Source of the DNA: Sipunculus nudus
Taxonomy: Eukaryota > Annelida > Sipuncula > Golfingiida > Sipunculidae
NCBI GenBank assembly: GCA_026874595.1
Contig: CM049308.1
Location: 44,587,327-44,651,326 of the forward strand
Direction of reading: 5' to 3'
Length of the DNA stretch: 64,000 bases
Shown here: positions 24,201 to 36,479 of the stretch, in pieces
Position numbering within the stretch: position 1 is the stretch's first letter
Layout of the letters: each line of letters starts with the position of its first letter
Made by a program: the position numbers and the translations under genes
The notes under the pieces: generated by a model
The model's database searches: none
Seen by the model: the letters and a program-made list of their open reading frames with translations, nothing else
What the model was told of the DNA's origin: nothing

Positions 24201-24758
24201 CTGAGAAACCTCTTTTCTGTTGCTGGACCCCCCTTTCTTAGCAAACTGAGCTGCATCTGTACCTTGTAATCGCATCTTCACAGGATCAAACGTCTTTCTC
24301 TTCTTTTTGCCTGCTACACAGACGTTTTGGTGTTTCTTCAGACGATCTGCTGCAAAATGTCTACCACAGGTAGAACACTGGTCTAAGTTGGACTGAACTG
24401 GGAAAGAATCATCATGTGCTTGCAAGTAGAGCTGGAGGGAAGGATCTGTCTCATCAATTTCCATTGGTTTTGACTGCAGTGATTTCCTCTTGGGAGGCTG
24501 CAAGGATTTGGGTTTATTTGTGAGTGCTGGTTTACAGTTAGACACGTGAGTCTGCCTGGTTGACAGCCTGTCAAGGTCATAAGTAGCATCAAGTCTCACA
24601 TCTGTCTGGTCATCTTGTGATTCTGCTTTTTTTAAATGTGGCCAGCTGTCATCCTGATCCCGGTCTCGTTGCTGCTGCTCATTCTGGTCCAGGTCACGTT
24701 GCTGTTGCTCATTCCGATATTGTTCTTGTTGCTGCCGCTTTTCTGCCTCCCTGTATGC
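24201..24758 (-). CDS. ZC2HC1C-like: ZC2HC1-like C2HC zinc-finger protein, exon 2
   Basis: Middle coding exon, 558 bp, residues 354-539. A minus-strand acceptor ...TTTTAG (24764-24759) precedes GCA TAC AGG; the donor CAG|GTAAGT ends the exon at 24201. Both junctions are phase 0. It begins with a Gln/Glu/Arg-rich segment, then a basic linker (KPKSLQPPKRKSLQSKP), the acidic block PSLQLYLQAHDDSF, and the first zinc finger CSTC...H...C (C481, C484, H496, C500; C-X2-C-X11-H-X3-C). It continues KKKRKTFDPVKMRLQGTDAAQF, a stretch strongly typical of ZC2HC1/FAM164 proteins. It needs both partners: the finger pair is completed only in exon 3, over 12 kb away across repeat-filled intron. Confidence 0.9.
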
Positions 24759-24759
24759 C

Positions 24760-25250
24760 TAAAATGTTATTAAAGGGAACACATGAATGTAAATGCACCA
24801 AAATTCATCATTAATTATTAACCATTAATGCAGCAAATTGATGAAATATTATGAAATGACTTAAGTTATGTCTCAGACTATAAGTTATTAACATACAGTA
24901 ATATTGAACATTTAAAAGATCACCATGAAACATATTTTACATATACATCAGATGAAGAATATGTATATATTTATGAGCGTACTTTTAAGTGCATTGTGGA
25001 CATTTAACCATGTTTTATAAATCACAAGATTAAAGTTGTATGTTTTCAAAAAGCTTATTATTCAAAGAAGTTGCAATGTTTATGAATGTATGAACTTCTC
25101 AGTTTGTGCTTGTATGTTTGTATTACAGCCAACATTATTTAAGTTAACCTTAAAGATGACGAAAGTTCCTGAAAACTGTGCTTGCTACTTGATAACAGTG
25201 AGGACACCAGTGACAGCAAACTGTGTGCTCTAATATATGACATTAAATAA
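24760..25250. other. Intron 1 sequence, no feature seen
   Basis: AT-rich intron between exon 2 and the family-1 element that starts near 25252. Short open frames show no similarity to any known protein. Confidence 0.4.
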
Positions 25251-26566
25251 CTAGAATATGGAAAGTTGGCAAAGGACTACATGTACCAGCCAAATCACTG
25301 AGGTATGAATAAACTGAAGCATGGTATCTCTCCTAAATTGACAGCCTTCCAAATTTGGAAGATATCCCAAGGCATATAGATGGACAAAACTAGAGATTAT
25401 TGTAGGTGTCCCCACAAGGCATGGGTACAAGATAATGCCATCTGAGATCTATGGACATGCAGAATTTCAGGCCAGTATGTTGAACCACTGCTGAGATTAA
25501 TGCATAAATGTTTTTACAAATACCTGACTGTAGGTAGCCCCACCTGTCTTGTGTATGAGAAAGCTATCCAAGATTAATGGACATGCAAAATTTCAGGAGA
25601 ATACATAAAATCTCTCCTGAGTTAATGTATGATAGTATTCTACAAATTCACGATTCTAGGTGGTGTCACCAGTCTTATTTTTGAGAAAGCTGCAAAAAGA
25701 TGGATGGACATGCAACATTTCAGGCCTTTACATGAACAACTCCTGATATGTGTGTGATTTTCACCAAAAGCAGATCTATAGTAAAGGTATATCAAGTTAG
25801 TGTATAAATAGTTAGTATCTTTATGGATTTAACTTAGTGACTTTGCTGTTTTCACCTGGCCCTCAGCTAGCTATCACAGCATGATACACGCTGGTTATCT
25901 CATGATAACCTGTGTGTCTGTAACACATGCTAGTACAGCGGCCCCCCTGTGTGTATACAGTTATGTGGTATTTTGTATAATTTACCATATAAATATTTAA
26001 CGTTGTGAGCTGAGTTTTAGTACATTACCGGTAGTTTTAATAATAATGAAGTTTAGTTAGTGTTAATAACAGGATATTTCATATTATATCACAGAAGTTA
26101 TAAGTATATTGAGGTCAGTCAAAAAACACAGAGATCGATCCAGATTTTCATGATTTTATGGGGTAGGGTGTAAGCATTGGTCACCCTCAGCCAGCCAATC
26201 AGCTCAGGCTGGGGGTGATTACTTGAGACTAGATGTGCAATTAAAAGTCAGTCTAGTCCCCAGAAACCCAATGGTCCAGTCTGTGTTTATGCTTTAAAAT
26301 TATCATGTACCAGCTGCCACTGGTCAGCTAGCAAGCCTGCCAGTCTGACTGTATCACCATATTATGTAATAAACAGTATTGCGACAGCTGCGACAGCTAA
26401 ACTGTTTTGGACTTTGAAATACTCAACTACAGATCTTTATATATAGATGGACGCAAGATGAAACTGATTGTAGATGGTGCAGCCAGTCTTGTACACAAGA
26501 TAAAACATTCTTAGATATATGGGCATGCACAATTTCAGGTGGATACACCAAACCACTCCTGAACAA

Positions 26567-28115
26567 GTGACCCATGGGTCATGACGCTCAGCTGACTGGG
26601 AAGCAATTCGCAAAAGGAAATTTTATCATCTGAATGGTAGTATATACCCATTCAACTGAAGCATCAAACAGATTAACCAACAGGCCAAGATTATGTCTGC
26701 ATTTATATATATTTAAAAAATATAGAAAAAATGTGTAAACTTAAAAAAAATACAGGTGGCTCCACCAGTCTGCAGAAACTAATAAAAACAATTAATGGTC
26801 AATATACATCCAAAGAATCATGGTGATCTCTGCATTAGTTGTTCAGAAACTTCAGCTTTTGTATCAAATTTTCCATTATTCTGAGGGATACTTCGGAGTC
26901 CTATAGCTTGAAGGATATGGGAAACAGAGACCTAATTTCAGGTTTCCACAGACACTTTTCATGGGCCTCCTTGCATGACAAGAATGAAGATTCTAGGTCC
27001 AGTTGTTACTATTTGTACCCTGTTGACATATAACCACATCTTAAAAGGTCTCAAAAATAGAGAAAAAAAAATCGTAAAAAATCGAAAAAAAATAGAGGTG
27101 GCGCAGCCAGGCTGCAGAAACTGATGAAACACTCCATGATCAAGATCCATGCAAACAATTATGGTGATCTCTGCATTAGTTGTTCAGATACTTCAGCTTT
27201 TGTATTTAATTTTCTATTATTCTGAGCTGTACTTTGGAGTGCCATAGCTCGAAGGATATGGGTAACAGAGACCTAATTTCAGGTTTCCATGGAGACTTTT
27301 CATAGGTCTCTCACTGTGTCAAGAAGGAAGATTCTAGGTCCAGTCTTTATGATTTGTGCCCTGTTAACAGATGTTCATATTTTTAAAGGTCTCAAAAATA
27401 GAGAAAACAATTCGTAAAGAATCGAAAAATACAGGTGGCGCCACCAGTCTGCAGAAACTGATGAAACATCTCATGATCAATATGTATGCCAAAAAATCAT
27501 GACTATCAGTGATGTAGTTAATAAGATATTGAAGTTTTTGTATGAAATTTTTGACTATTCTGGGGGGTACTTTGGGGCTCCATAGCTCGAAGGATATGGG
27601 TAACAGAGACCTAATTTCTGGATTCCATAGAGACTTTTCATAGGTCTCTCAGTGTGTAGAGAATGAAGATTCTAGGACCAGTCTTTACGATTTGTGCCTT
27701 GTTAACAAATGTTCACATTTTTAAAGGTCTCAAAAAAAGAGAAAACAATTCGTAAAAAATCGAAAAATACAGGTGGCGCCACCAGTCTGCAGAAACTGAT
27801 GGAACATCTCAAGATTAATATGTATGCCAAAAATCATGACCATCAGTGATGTAGTTAATGAGATATTGAAGTTTTTGTATGAAATTTTTGACTAATCTGG
27901 GGGGTACTTTGGGGCCCCATAGCTCCAAGGATATGGGTAACAGAGACCTCATTTCTGGTTTCCAAGGAGATTTTTCATGGACCTCTCAGAATGTCAAGTT
28001 ACAAGTTTCTAGGTCCAGTGGTGACGATTTGTGCCAGGTTAATGGACGGACGGACAGACAGACGGACAAAGGGTGATCGCTATAGCTCAGATGACTTACA
28101 GTCAGCTGAGCTAAA
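26567..28115 (+). mobile_element. Family-2 element A (palindrome start, hairpin end)
   Basis: It starts at the perfect 14-bp palindrome TGACCCATGGGTCA (26568-26581). It ends with hairpin TAGCTCA (28083-28089) / TGAGCTA (28107-28113) followed by AAAAA. The centre has four tandem units of 336-344 bp, each beginning 'caggtggcgccaccagtctgcagaaactgat' (26752, 27096, 27432, 27770). Before the end is a simple run of ggac/agac repeats. The left flank '...cactcctgaacaa' and right flank 'agggcagcaatgtattcta' join to give a normal family-1 monomer, which fixes both boundaries. No target duplication is apparent, as in Helitron-like insertion (inference). Confidence 0.75.
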
Positions 28116-28420
28116 AAAGGGCAGCAATGTATTCTATGAAAATGATATGGTAGGTGGTGCCACCTGTCTGGTCTACCACAAAGCTATCTAACTTGGATAA
28201 ATGTGCAAAATTTCAGGCATTCGCACACTCCAGAGAAATGTGAAATTTTCACCAAACAATTTTATGGATGGACGTTATGAGAAAATTGTTGAGGTGGCAC
28301 TACTAGGCTTGTGTACTTGTGTACAAGATGGGAAGTATCCAAGATCTATGGACATGCAAAATATCAGGTTGATACAGCAAACCAGTCTTGAGAAAAGGGC
28401 ATCAATGTTTCCTACAACAT

Positions 28421-29065
28421 GTGACCCAGGGGTCATGATGCTCAACTTTCTAGGAAGACATTCATAAAAGGAATTCTAACATCTGAATGCCAAATTTTGT
28501 ATGAGGTATCCCAATTCAACTGAAACATAGCTCAAAGGATATGGGTAACAGAAAACTAAGTTTGGGTTTTCAAGGAGATTTTAAATCAACCTCCCTGAAT
28601 GTCAAGTTAGAAGATTCTAGGTGCAATGGTTACAATTTGTGCTCTGTTCAGGGACAACCGCATCTTTGAAGGTCTCAAAAATAAAAATTTAAAGAAAATG
28701 TGTATAAATTTGAAAAATCCAGGTGGTGCCACCAGTCTGCCAGAAATGATGAACCACTCCAAGATGAACATGCATGCAAAGAATCATGGTGATGTATGCA
28801 TTAGTTGTTCAGGAACTCAAGGTTTTGTAACAAATTTTCATTTATTCTAGGGGGTATTTTTGAGCCCCATAGCTCATAGGGTATGGGTAACAGAGACCTA
28901 ATTTCAGGTTTCCAAGGAGATTTTTCATGGAACTCCCCGGATGTCAAGTTAGAAGATTCCAGGTCCAGCAGTTACGATTTGTGCCATGTTAACAGACAGA
29001 CAGAGGACGAAGGACAAAGACTGATCACTAGGGTCAAATGACTTTCAGTCAGCTAAGCTAAAAAC
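28421..29065 (+). mobile_element. Family-2 element B
   Basis: Same plan as element A but shorter. It starts with TGACCCAGGGGTCA (28422-28435, one mismatch to the palindrome), has one tandem unit (ccaggtggtgccaccagtctgcc near 28721), then agac-type repeats and the end 'gactttcagtcagctaagctaaaaa'. Left flank '...tttcctacaacat' and right flank 'tttatggtagctggtgcc' again read as one interrupted family-1 monomer. It is a second independent insertion in the same host array. Confidence 0.7.
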
Positions 29066-29143
29066 TTTATGGTAGCTGGTGCCACCTGCCTGGTCTACTG
29101 CCTGGAAAGCTATTCAAGATGGATAAACATGCAAAATTGCAGG

Positions 29144-29146
<3 letters not shown>

Positions 29147-29204
<58 letters not shown>
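29147..29204. repeat. (TA)n microsatellite
   Basis: About 29 uninterrupted TA units. Open frames across it coding for Ile-Tyr runs are artefacts. Confidence 0.95.
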
Positions 29205-29209
<5 letters not shown>

Positions 29210-29604
29210 CATCCACTCCTGAGATAGGTGCAATTCTCACCCAAAGCAAACACACAGACAATATGCGAAAATGATTGCAGATGGTGCCACCAGTCTTTAG
29301 TAGGAGATGGAGATATCCAAGTCCAAGATCTATGGACAAGCACAATTTCAGCCCAAAACATTAAACCACTCCTGGGATATGGACTATTCTAACTAAGATG
29401 CACAGATGGACACTGCATGCAAAAGAACTGTAGGTGGTGCTAACAATCTTTGTCAAGCATGAGTTCTAATGAGACCCAATAATTATGCCGGGTTTCAGAA
29501 AGTTTGGTTCAAGGGTCTCAGAGGAGTTCTCACGGCTGTGGTGGCAAAACCCGCATGAAAACATAGTATCTACAAAACTCTGTACAAAACTCTGTACAAA
29601 TAAT

Positions 29605-31170
29605 AATAATGATACACCAAGTGAGCTCTCAGTATGACCAGTCACTTAATATTTACTACAGTGAACATGACGTGAAAATGTTACAAGGTTGATCATATAT
29701 GAGGGTTCCTAATTTTCATGACTTCCAAGATAATTTATACCCCCCCCCCCCCCCCACTATCCTTTTCCAGGTAACTTGGATACATTCATGTGGTCCCCTA
29801 GGTAACTGGATAGATTTGTGGTCCTCCAGGTGACTGTGATAGATTTATGGTCTTGCAGAAACAAGGTCATAGTGACTTGTTTCTGGTCTGGTAAGAGGAA
29901 GTGCTAAGTAGTACTACTACCAATAGTGACAGTATGCAAAATATGCCAACTTATGTTTTAAGCTCAAATGGTTATATCATGTGGCCTGCCAAAAGAAATG
30001 GGTCTAACAAAGCAGCTGACATGAACTCATGAACATATGATATGGCAATACCAAAGTCACCCTCTATATTATAGTTGCTTTAAACTCTGACAACATATAT
30101 GTCCAAATGTTCTTCTATAATTAATCCATAACTTTTGCCATTTATACAAAAGCTTTATGTGTATACATGGATTAAATTCCATAAATAAAAAATAATTAAT
30201 TTCTATTTTTATTGGTAGACAGTGTGTCAGACTATGCCCACCATTGATTTTAAACAAAGACCAACTTGTAAATATCCTGCATCTATTGGTGGAATAGAAG
30301 TATAATATGCAAAACAGTATAAATACTTAGCAAATTACATGTTAGGCTTGATGATGGGATAATAATGTAAACATAGTATGCCAAAAAGGGCAGAAGCATT
30401 TACACTTTCTGAGGAAAATGAAATTGTTCAATATGGACATTAAGTGACCAACTTGGTATATTCTAATTCTAATATTTGATGGTCCCCAGTGTGATATCTT
30501 ATGCTTTGATATGCTGGTGGCCCGGGGGAATATGACTTTGAAGAACAAAAAGGAAAACTGAACGGATAAGAAAAATAACAGACAAGATTATTGATTTTAA
30601 TTTTGAGGACATAAATATTATTTAAATTAAGTTTTGGATAAAGGAATATTTGAAGGTAAAAGCTTGCTCATGCAGTGATTAAATTGTCTAGTTGAGATCA
30701 GGCTGAAGGCTGCAGTCTAATAAATAAAGGACAAACAGGTACTAAAACTCATATGTACCCAAAGCGATAAGATTGTATGATGCATAGACACATTATAATA
30801 GTATTACCTAATCTCATTTTCTTATTCTTTTTCTTAATATAATACTTTATACTATTAATTTTTTTTTCACTAAGCACTGTTCTATGATATCACTTGCAAG
30901 GTATTGGTATTGAATAAATCTTGTATCGGTATCTTGCATCTTGTATTGCCAGTATTTTTTGTTTTTGCTGCATGACACAAACATGTTTGCATCTAGGTGT
31001 CATCACTCAAGTACTGCCTACATCTTAAACATGTGTACAGTCAGGAGTGTTACACTGTAAATGCATGGTCCCACCTAATGCTGTGCTGTGCAGCTGGGCT
31101 CTGCAAATAAATAATATTACTCAATTAAATGCTGGGCATCAGTGCAAAGTGGTGAAAGTTTCACTTTTTT
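29605..31170. other. Intron 1, mostly unique sequence
   Basis: After the family-1 right end there is AT-rich intron with a C run of about 15 bases near 29740-29755 and no convincing gene. Exon 1's donor lies at 31242. Confidence 0.45.
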
Positions 31171-31242
31171 TCAGCTTTGCTTTGTAAGGCTGTTAGATAG
31201 CTGCCAGTGTTTGAATTGCTGTTGAGTTACAAGCATTCTTAC

Positions 31243-32301
31243 CTGTTTTTCTTTATTTTCCCGTGTTGACCTCATATTGTTGAGTTCTGCTTGCTGTTGT
31301 TCTATTAAGGCCAGGAGTTCTTGCTCTTTTTGCTTGAAATCACTATCCATACCTGTTTTGGTTGATGAATTCCTCCGTCTGGTTTTTGCAAGCTCTTGAT
31401 GATCAAATCTGACTGGACTAGGAACTTGGTTAATTTTGTCTTGGTATTGCTGGAGACGTTTAGCTTTTATGGCTTCTTGTTCCTTGGTCCATATCTCAAA
31501 GTCAGACATTTTTTGGTTCTTCTTTGGCATTGCATCATGTTCTTCAGTATCAGGTGAAAAATCTACATCACAGGGACCATACCTCTTTTGTCTGATATTC
31601 TTTAATTTTTCTGGTTTGGCATGCATGTATTCATCATTCTCATCCTGGTCCGGACCGTTATAGCTGTTATCAGCAGGCTTTTGTCTTACCTGTTTCATCA
31701 CCGCAGAAGTTTTGGTTGGTAATTTATTATATGGTCTGGCAAGTCTTGGTTTTTGAAATGGAGGTTTGTTGGATGGATCAGAGTTGGATTTCACCTTTAA
31801 GTTAGCATCTCTCTGATATCCTGTGGGTGACTTCTGGATGGGGGCAAGAAGCTGTGCTCGGTCTACCCCCGCACTGTTTTTCTTGTATGTGTGGCGCGGC
31901 ACCCAATCACCATTTTGATGATATGCTCGCTGCCCAGGTCCACCTGATCCATTATTATAATGCATACTGGCCAAGGTTCTTTCGCATGTGCCGTTTTCAA
32001 CAGCTCTGCGCTCACGAAAGAAATCCCTTACTGTGCCTTTACGGGACAGAGAATCAGCACTGTTATTATTCATTCTGTTCAGCGCCCTCTGCTGGTTGTC
32101 TTGATACATCTTAGCAATTTTTTCTTCCTTTTCCTTCATGAGTTGTCTTTGGTATTGAGCCTGCAGCTGTTCTAGTTTAGAAGGGGCTGACACTGTATGG
32201 TCATGATACGAGGCATACAGGCCCCCTTGCCTGGGTACTCTTACAGGTATGCGAGACATATGGTTCTGAGCTGGTGGGGTCAGTATTGGAGGCATCTGCA
32301 C
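31243..32301 (-). CDS. ZC2HC1C-like: ZC2HC1-like C2HC zinc-finger protein, exon 1 (N-terminus)
   Basis: First coding exon, 1059 bp, residues 1-353. The ATG at 32301-32299 is the first Met of the frame after a plausible acceptor (TTTTTGTAG near 32318), so an upstream non-coding exon is likely. A GTAAGT donor near 32410 could end it. The exon ends CAG|GTAAGA at 31243 (phase 0). Early residues SKLEQLQAQYQRQLMKEKEEKI form a coiled-coil-like, ZC2HC1C-type segment. A long basic, Pro/Ser/Asn-rich and probably disordered region follows, then a second Gln/Glu-rich helix (EQELLALIEQQQAELNNM) that continues into exon 2. No signal peptide or membrane segment is seen. The family is poorly characterised; a cytoskeletal or ciliary role is sometimes suspected but nothing in this sequence shows it. 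Confidence 0.88.
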
Positions 32302-35300
32302 TCTCTATGTAGCAGCTACAAAAAGGTATATAACATATTTAAAACACAAAAAATAGGTATATTACATAACAAACAATCTAATGATTATCACAGCCAGATT
32401 TCACTTACAGACGCTTTACAGGCCACCATTTTGTAACAATCATTTTGAAACTGAGATGTTATCTACAACTATGAGTTGTTTTCATGTTTAGGAACATGGT
32501 TATCACAGGGCCTTAGGGGATTGCACCTTAAAAAAAATATGAAATAAACTTTTGTGCCATATCTAAAAATTATAAACAATACCATAACTTTATTTCATCT
32601 AAAATTAGGATTTTTTTTTCTTGAGGACAGCTGGCCTTATTTTGCAATTACAATGTTTACCTATCTTAGGGTAAAACTTTTAAAATTCAAATTATGGAGG
32701 TGTAATTTTATGCTAGAAAGGTTTAGTTTTCTGCATCACGTAGCATTTGACTAGTTTTATGTGATACAATTGCAAGTCTTGTCAAATCTCACACTCTTTG
32801 TTATAAAACAAGAAAATGGGAGATTTTGAGCAAATACCTATATAACTTTGTAACTGTTTAATGGGGCCTTATCACCTAAAAAGCATGCTGAATTAACACA
32901 AAAAATGGTATCTTCTGTTTGAAATAAATTGGTACCTGCCAAAATATTGCCCTGAAGCCGTTGGCTTACTCCTGTACACAAGTATTAAAAACATTGGACT
33001 GGGGGCAATCATAGGCATCAACATAAACACAGCGCATGGGACTCCATGCACTGCCTAGGCCAAAACACCTGTCAATAAGGAGATGCCCAGACTGACTTGG
33101 CCCATAATTTGTAATACATGTTCCTGCTGGATAAAACATCACATGATACAGTGGCCTGGGACCCAATGCAACATCTGTGCTACCTGTGTCATTTCTCCTG
33201 AGGCCCCTGGACCTATCATACAAAATCTGTTGTGACAAGTTCTTCAATGAATTTACATATGGCTCATGGACCGTTATGTCCATCCAGCAGAGATATATCA
33301 AACGACATGAAGGCCTATGTATGGACTAGATTTTACTACTCTTTGTTTGGGATCTGTCATGGAAGCACATTTTATTGTTAACAGACACAAGTGGACTGTG
33401 TTACAAACATGCAAAACCATAACAAGGTGAAAAACAACTCAAAACCATAATAAAGTGTAAAAAAGCTCAAAGGGAGGTACTGAGACCATGTCCTAGCTAG
33501 GTTAGTTTTTGATGGAGACTTTTGTATAAAGCAAAAGTGAACTGACAGTGTAAAAGAATAGGCATAAAACTGCTCCTTATTATGTTCCTTTCAGCTAGAC
33601 TGGTCAAGTTTTTTGCATTTAATAGTACATGTGTATTAATATTCTTAAAGTGACAATATTACAAGTCTCCTCAAAACTTGTACAGTATGCCATCAAACAA
33701 GATAAGCAAGATTTTGCAGGAAACTTATAAATTAGTCACTTTTTTATGCTGGAGAGGTAAATTGCAGCACATTTTATTGGTCTCTCTACCATCTATAAAC
33801 TGTATGGCTGACTTAACTGAACTTTGCCTAGAAATTTCTGCTTTTTGGTAAGCGCTTGACCTTGGTCGTCTAGTTTAATATTATAACTATTAAAAACCTT
33901 TAACATTCATAAATTCTTCTTTTTTTTTCATGGCCCCTCAGTGATCTCCATGAATCACACTAAAGTAGGAATTTCTGCTAAATTCTTGTTCATTTAAATA
34001 CATTAACATTTTCTTAACCTGAATGCACAAGTTTCCCTGTCATACACACAATATTTGATTTTATACAATTTTTTTCTCTCATACAGGATTTAGGTTCTCG
34101 CATTTTCTTGGAGCTCAACATGCTGGCGGGTATCCATGAACTTGATACTTGTGCCACAAATCAGTGTAGTTTCAAAATAACCTTCAAAGTGGTGAACAGA
34201 TGTGGGTCAGAGAAATAGTGCTCCGGGTAAAAGTAGAGGAATAGCTTTCATTCACACAGAATTTTCCTGTAAAATGGACCTCAGACATCCATCTAATTTC
34301 ACTATCGTGAAAATATGCATGTTGCCTTGTACATCTGAAATCTCTCAACACACATTCTGCATTCAACATTCCATACATAAGGAATCTTTTACAAATCCCC
34401 CCCCCCACAGGACTCCTGATACAGTTCGTAACTGTACAGTGTCTGCTGATATTGTACCATATCTAACAATAAATACCTGTACTCCTGGCCAACTGACAAG
34501 CTCTCACAAACAAAAGTCCCATATTTTTACAAATGCCAAACACCTTGTGAGAAGTACGATCACTTTCGTGTGTGATGAAATGTAACCTGGCACAGTCCAG
34601 CAAACTTGTTGTGATCTTTCATACTGTAGAGAAGTTAACATGTCCATAAAGGAATTACTCGATAACAGGGTCAAGACCATAGTCTTGGCAACAAGACAGA
34701 GCTGTCTGAATGGTTGCTGTTACTGCTATACAAATAGCTTCATTACAAAGTCAGGCTGTCACAGTTTAACTTGTTTTCTACAGCTTACCATATTGCCATG
34801 GCAACCCAACCAACAGAGCCAGACTGAATTGCAAATGAGAAAACAGCATGAAACTGACACATCACTCACCTGGGCTGTCAGATCATGCCATTACTCTATT
34901 TGAGACCTGCTTTGTGTAAATGAACTCACAGCTAGCATGGACCACTTTGTTCATAGATACCAGGAATGAGTCTTGATATATCATATATTATTGTAGGTAC
35001 CAGTAATCTATATGTCCAGAAATGTAACACACCCATACATGATTAAACATACACAGTGACCACTGCTTTAAAACGGTTACCTTTCAAATGGCAAAGGACA
35101 GATTAATTCATTCATTTAGATCTATATGAACTTGCCTGGTATCTTCTTTCATTAAAAATTAAAACAATCTGTTGATTAGCACTGTTGTGTGGTTGTCAGG
35201 GAGACATAATTGTAGGGCTTGGTATATATGTTGAAAATTTATATTGTTCATGTGGACCTGAATGCCATGGATTTTGTATAGATAGGATAGCTATTTTGGA

Positions 35301-35860
35301 TGACAAGTTTGATGCCCTTAGTTCTTTAATTTATATATATAATCAGTTCAGGAAATGTTGTCTATCACTGTTTGGTTAGTTGTAATGGTTGTTCACTGTG
35401 AAAGGTATACATTCAATCAACACTGAATAAATGACAACTTTTCATATCACTTTGATCATAATATATATATATTTTTTTATTTTTCAATCCTAACTGCTGT
35501 TGTCATCTGGAAACTAATATGTGGATAGATGGCTGTGAACTTGACCTTTGACATTGTGACCCCAAACTCAATCAGGTTTTTCCCCCTTTTGGCAGGTCAG
35601 GTATATATGCAAGTTGGAAGGTTTGGGATGAAAAGTTTAAAATGCATCCACAACCTTTCTGAATAAGTGGAACAGGTCCTGTGACTTTGACCTCATGACC
35701 CCAAAATCAATAGAGTTCTTGTGTCAGAGGTTGGCCATATATAAGTAAATTTTGAAATCAATATATCAATCCAAACTGGAGGTATCATCAGGAAACCAAT
35801 CTGATGGACATACAGAAAGACAAACAGACAGACAGACAGGGTGATTAATATAAGGCATCT
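32302..35860. other. Upstream region of the zinc-finger gene; no assigned gene
   Basis: The promoter of the minus-strand zinc-finger gene should lie near its left part (about 32.4-32.8 kb), but no TATA or other decisive element was recognised. One minus-strand open frame, 33301-32966 (111 codons, Cys-rich, containing YHVMFYPAGTCITNYG), is longer than expected for AT-rich noise but matches no family I recognise and lacks convincing splice sites. Short ga(c)agacagac repeats lie near 35816-35838. The rest is unremarkable. Confidence 0.35.
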
Positions 35861-35869
35861 GCTAATTCG

Positions 35870-36430
35870 AGCAGGGCCCTAATAAACACACAAGGTTTCA
35901 GGACACAGATTCATGAAACCACAGTTGTGAATCTGATAGTATCAACATAATTTGGCAGTCTCAAAATAAGGGAAAAAAAATGCATAAAAATTAAATACAG
36001 GTGGCACCATTAGTCTTCAGGAACTGAAGAAACCAATCATTATCAATAAACACACTGGATTTCAGAACACTGGATGAAACCACAGCTGAGAAACTGACAC
36101 AACTGCTGTCATTTGATGGTCTCAGAAACAGAAAAAAATGGTAAAAATGAGAAAAAAACACAGGAGGCACCACCAGTTTCTGGGAACTGACAATACTAAA
36201 TGTGGTCAATATTCAAGGCAAGCTTCATTGCAATCCATACATTTATTAACAAGATACTGGAGGTTTTGTATTATTTTATTATTCTGGAGGTAAACCTATG
36301 AGCCCCATAGCTTGGAGGATATAGGTCACTGTGACCTAATTTCAGGTTTCCAAGGAAATTTTTTTTATTAACTTACCTTGATATTCAGTTACAAGTTTCT
36401 TGGGTTAGTGGTTTCTGTCAGTTCTTTTGA
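35870..36430 (+). repeat. Family-2 monomers, degenerate
   Basis: Units begin 'caggtggcaccattagtcttcaggaactgaag' (about 35999) and 'caggaggcaccaccagtttctgggaactgac' (about 36162). They are followed by 'agccccatagcttggaggatataggtcactgtgacctaatttcaggtttccaagg', the same order of words as in element A at 27.5-27.9 kb. Truncated, without clear ends. Confidence 0.6.
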
Positions 36431-36479
36431 GAACTGGAAACCAAACTTAACCTACATGCTGTCTTTATACAAGAACTTT

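Larger units (their letters stand above)
25252..29600 (+). mobile_element. Large family-1 element with nested insertions
   Basis: The left end 'ctagaatatgg...aaggactacatgtaccagccaaatcactgagg' is a diverged form of the family-1 left end at 15983. The right end, '...ggctgtggtggcaaaacccgcatgaaaacatagtatctacaaaac' (29535-29580), matches the right end at 17935-17986. Between them run family-1 monomers (aaagctatccaagat.. atggacatgcaaaatttcagg.. ctcctgag) with palindrome variants near 25409, 25535, 25658, 28152, 28295, 29074, 29281 and 29433. Two family-2 elements (26567-28115 and 28421-29065) interrupt the monomers. Removing them leaves the monomer text continuous. It fills most of intron 1. Confidence 0.65.

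Noticed and set aside
29067-29361. Open frames with long Ile-Tyr runs (also 58425-58664)
   Set aside because: Direct translation of TA microsatellites.
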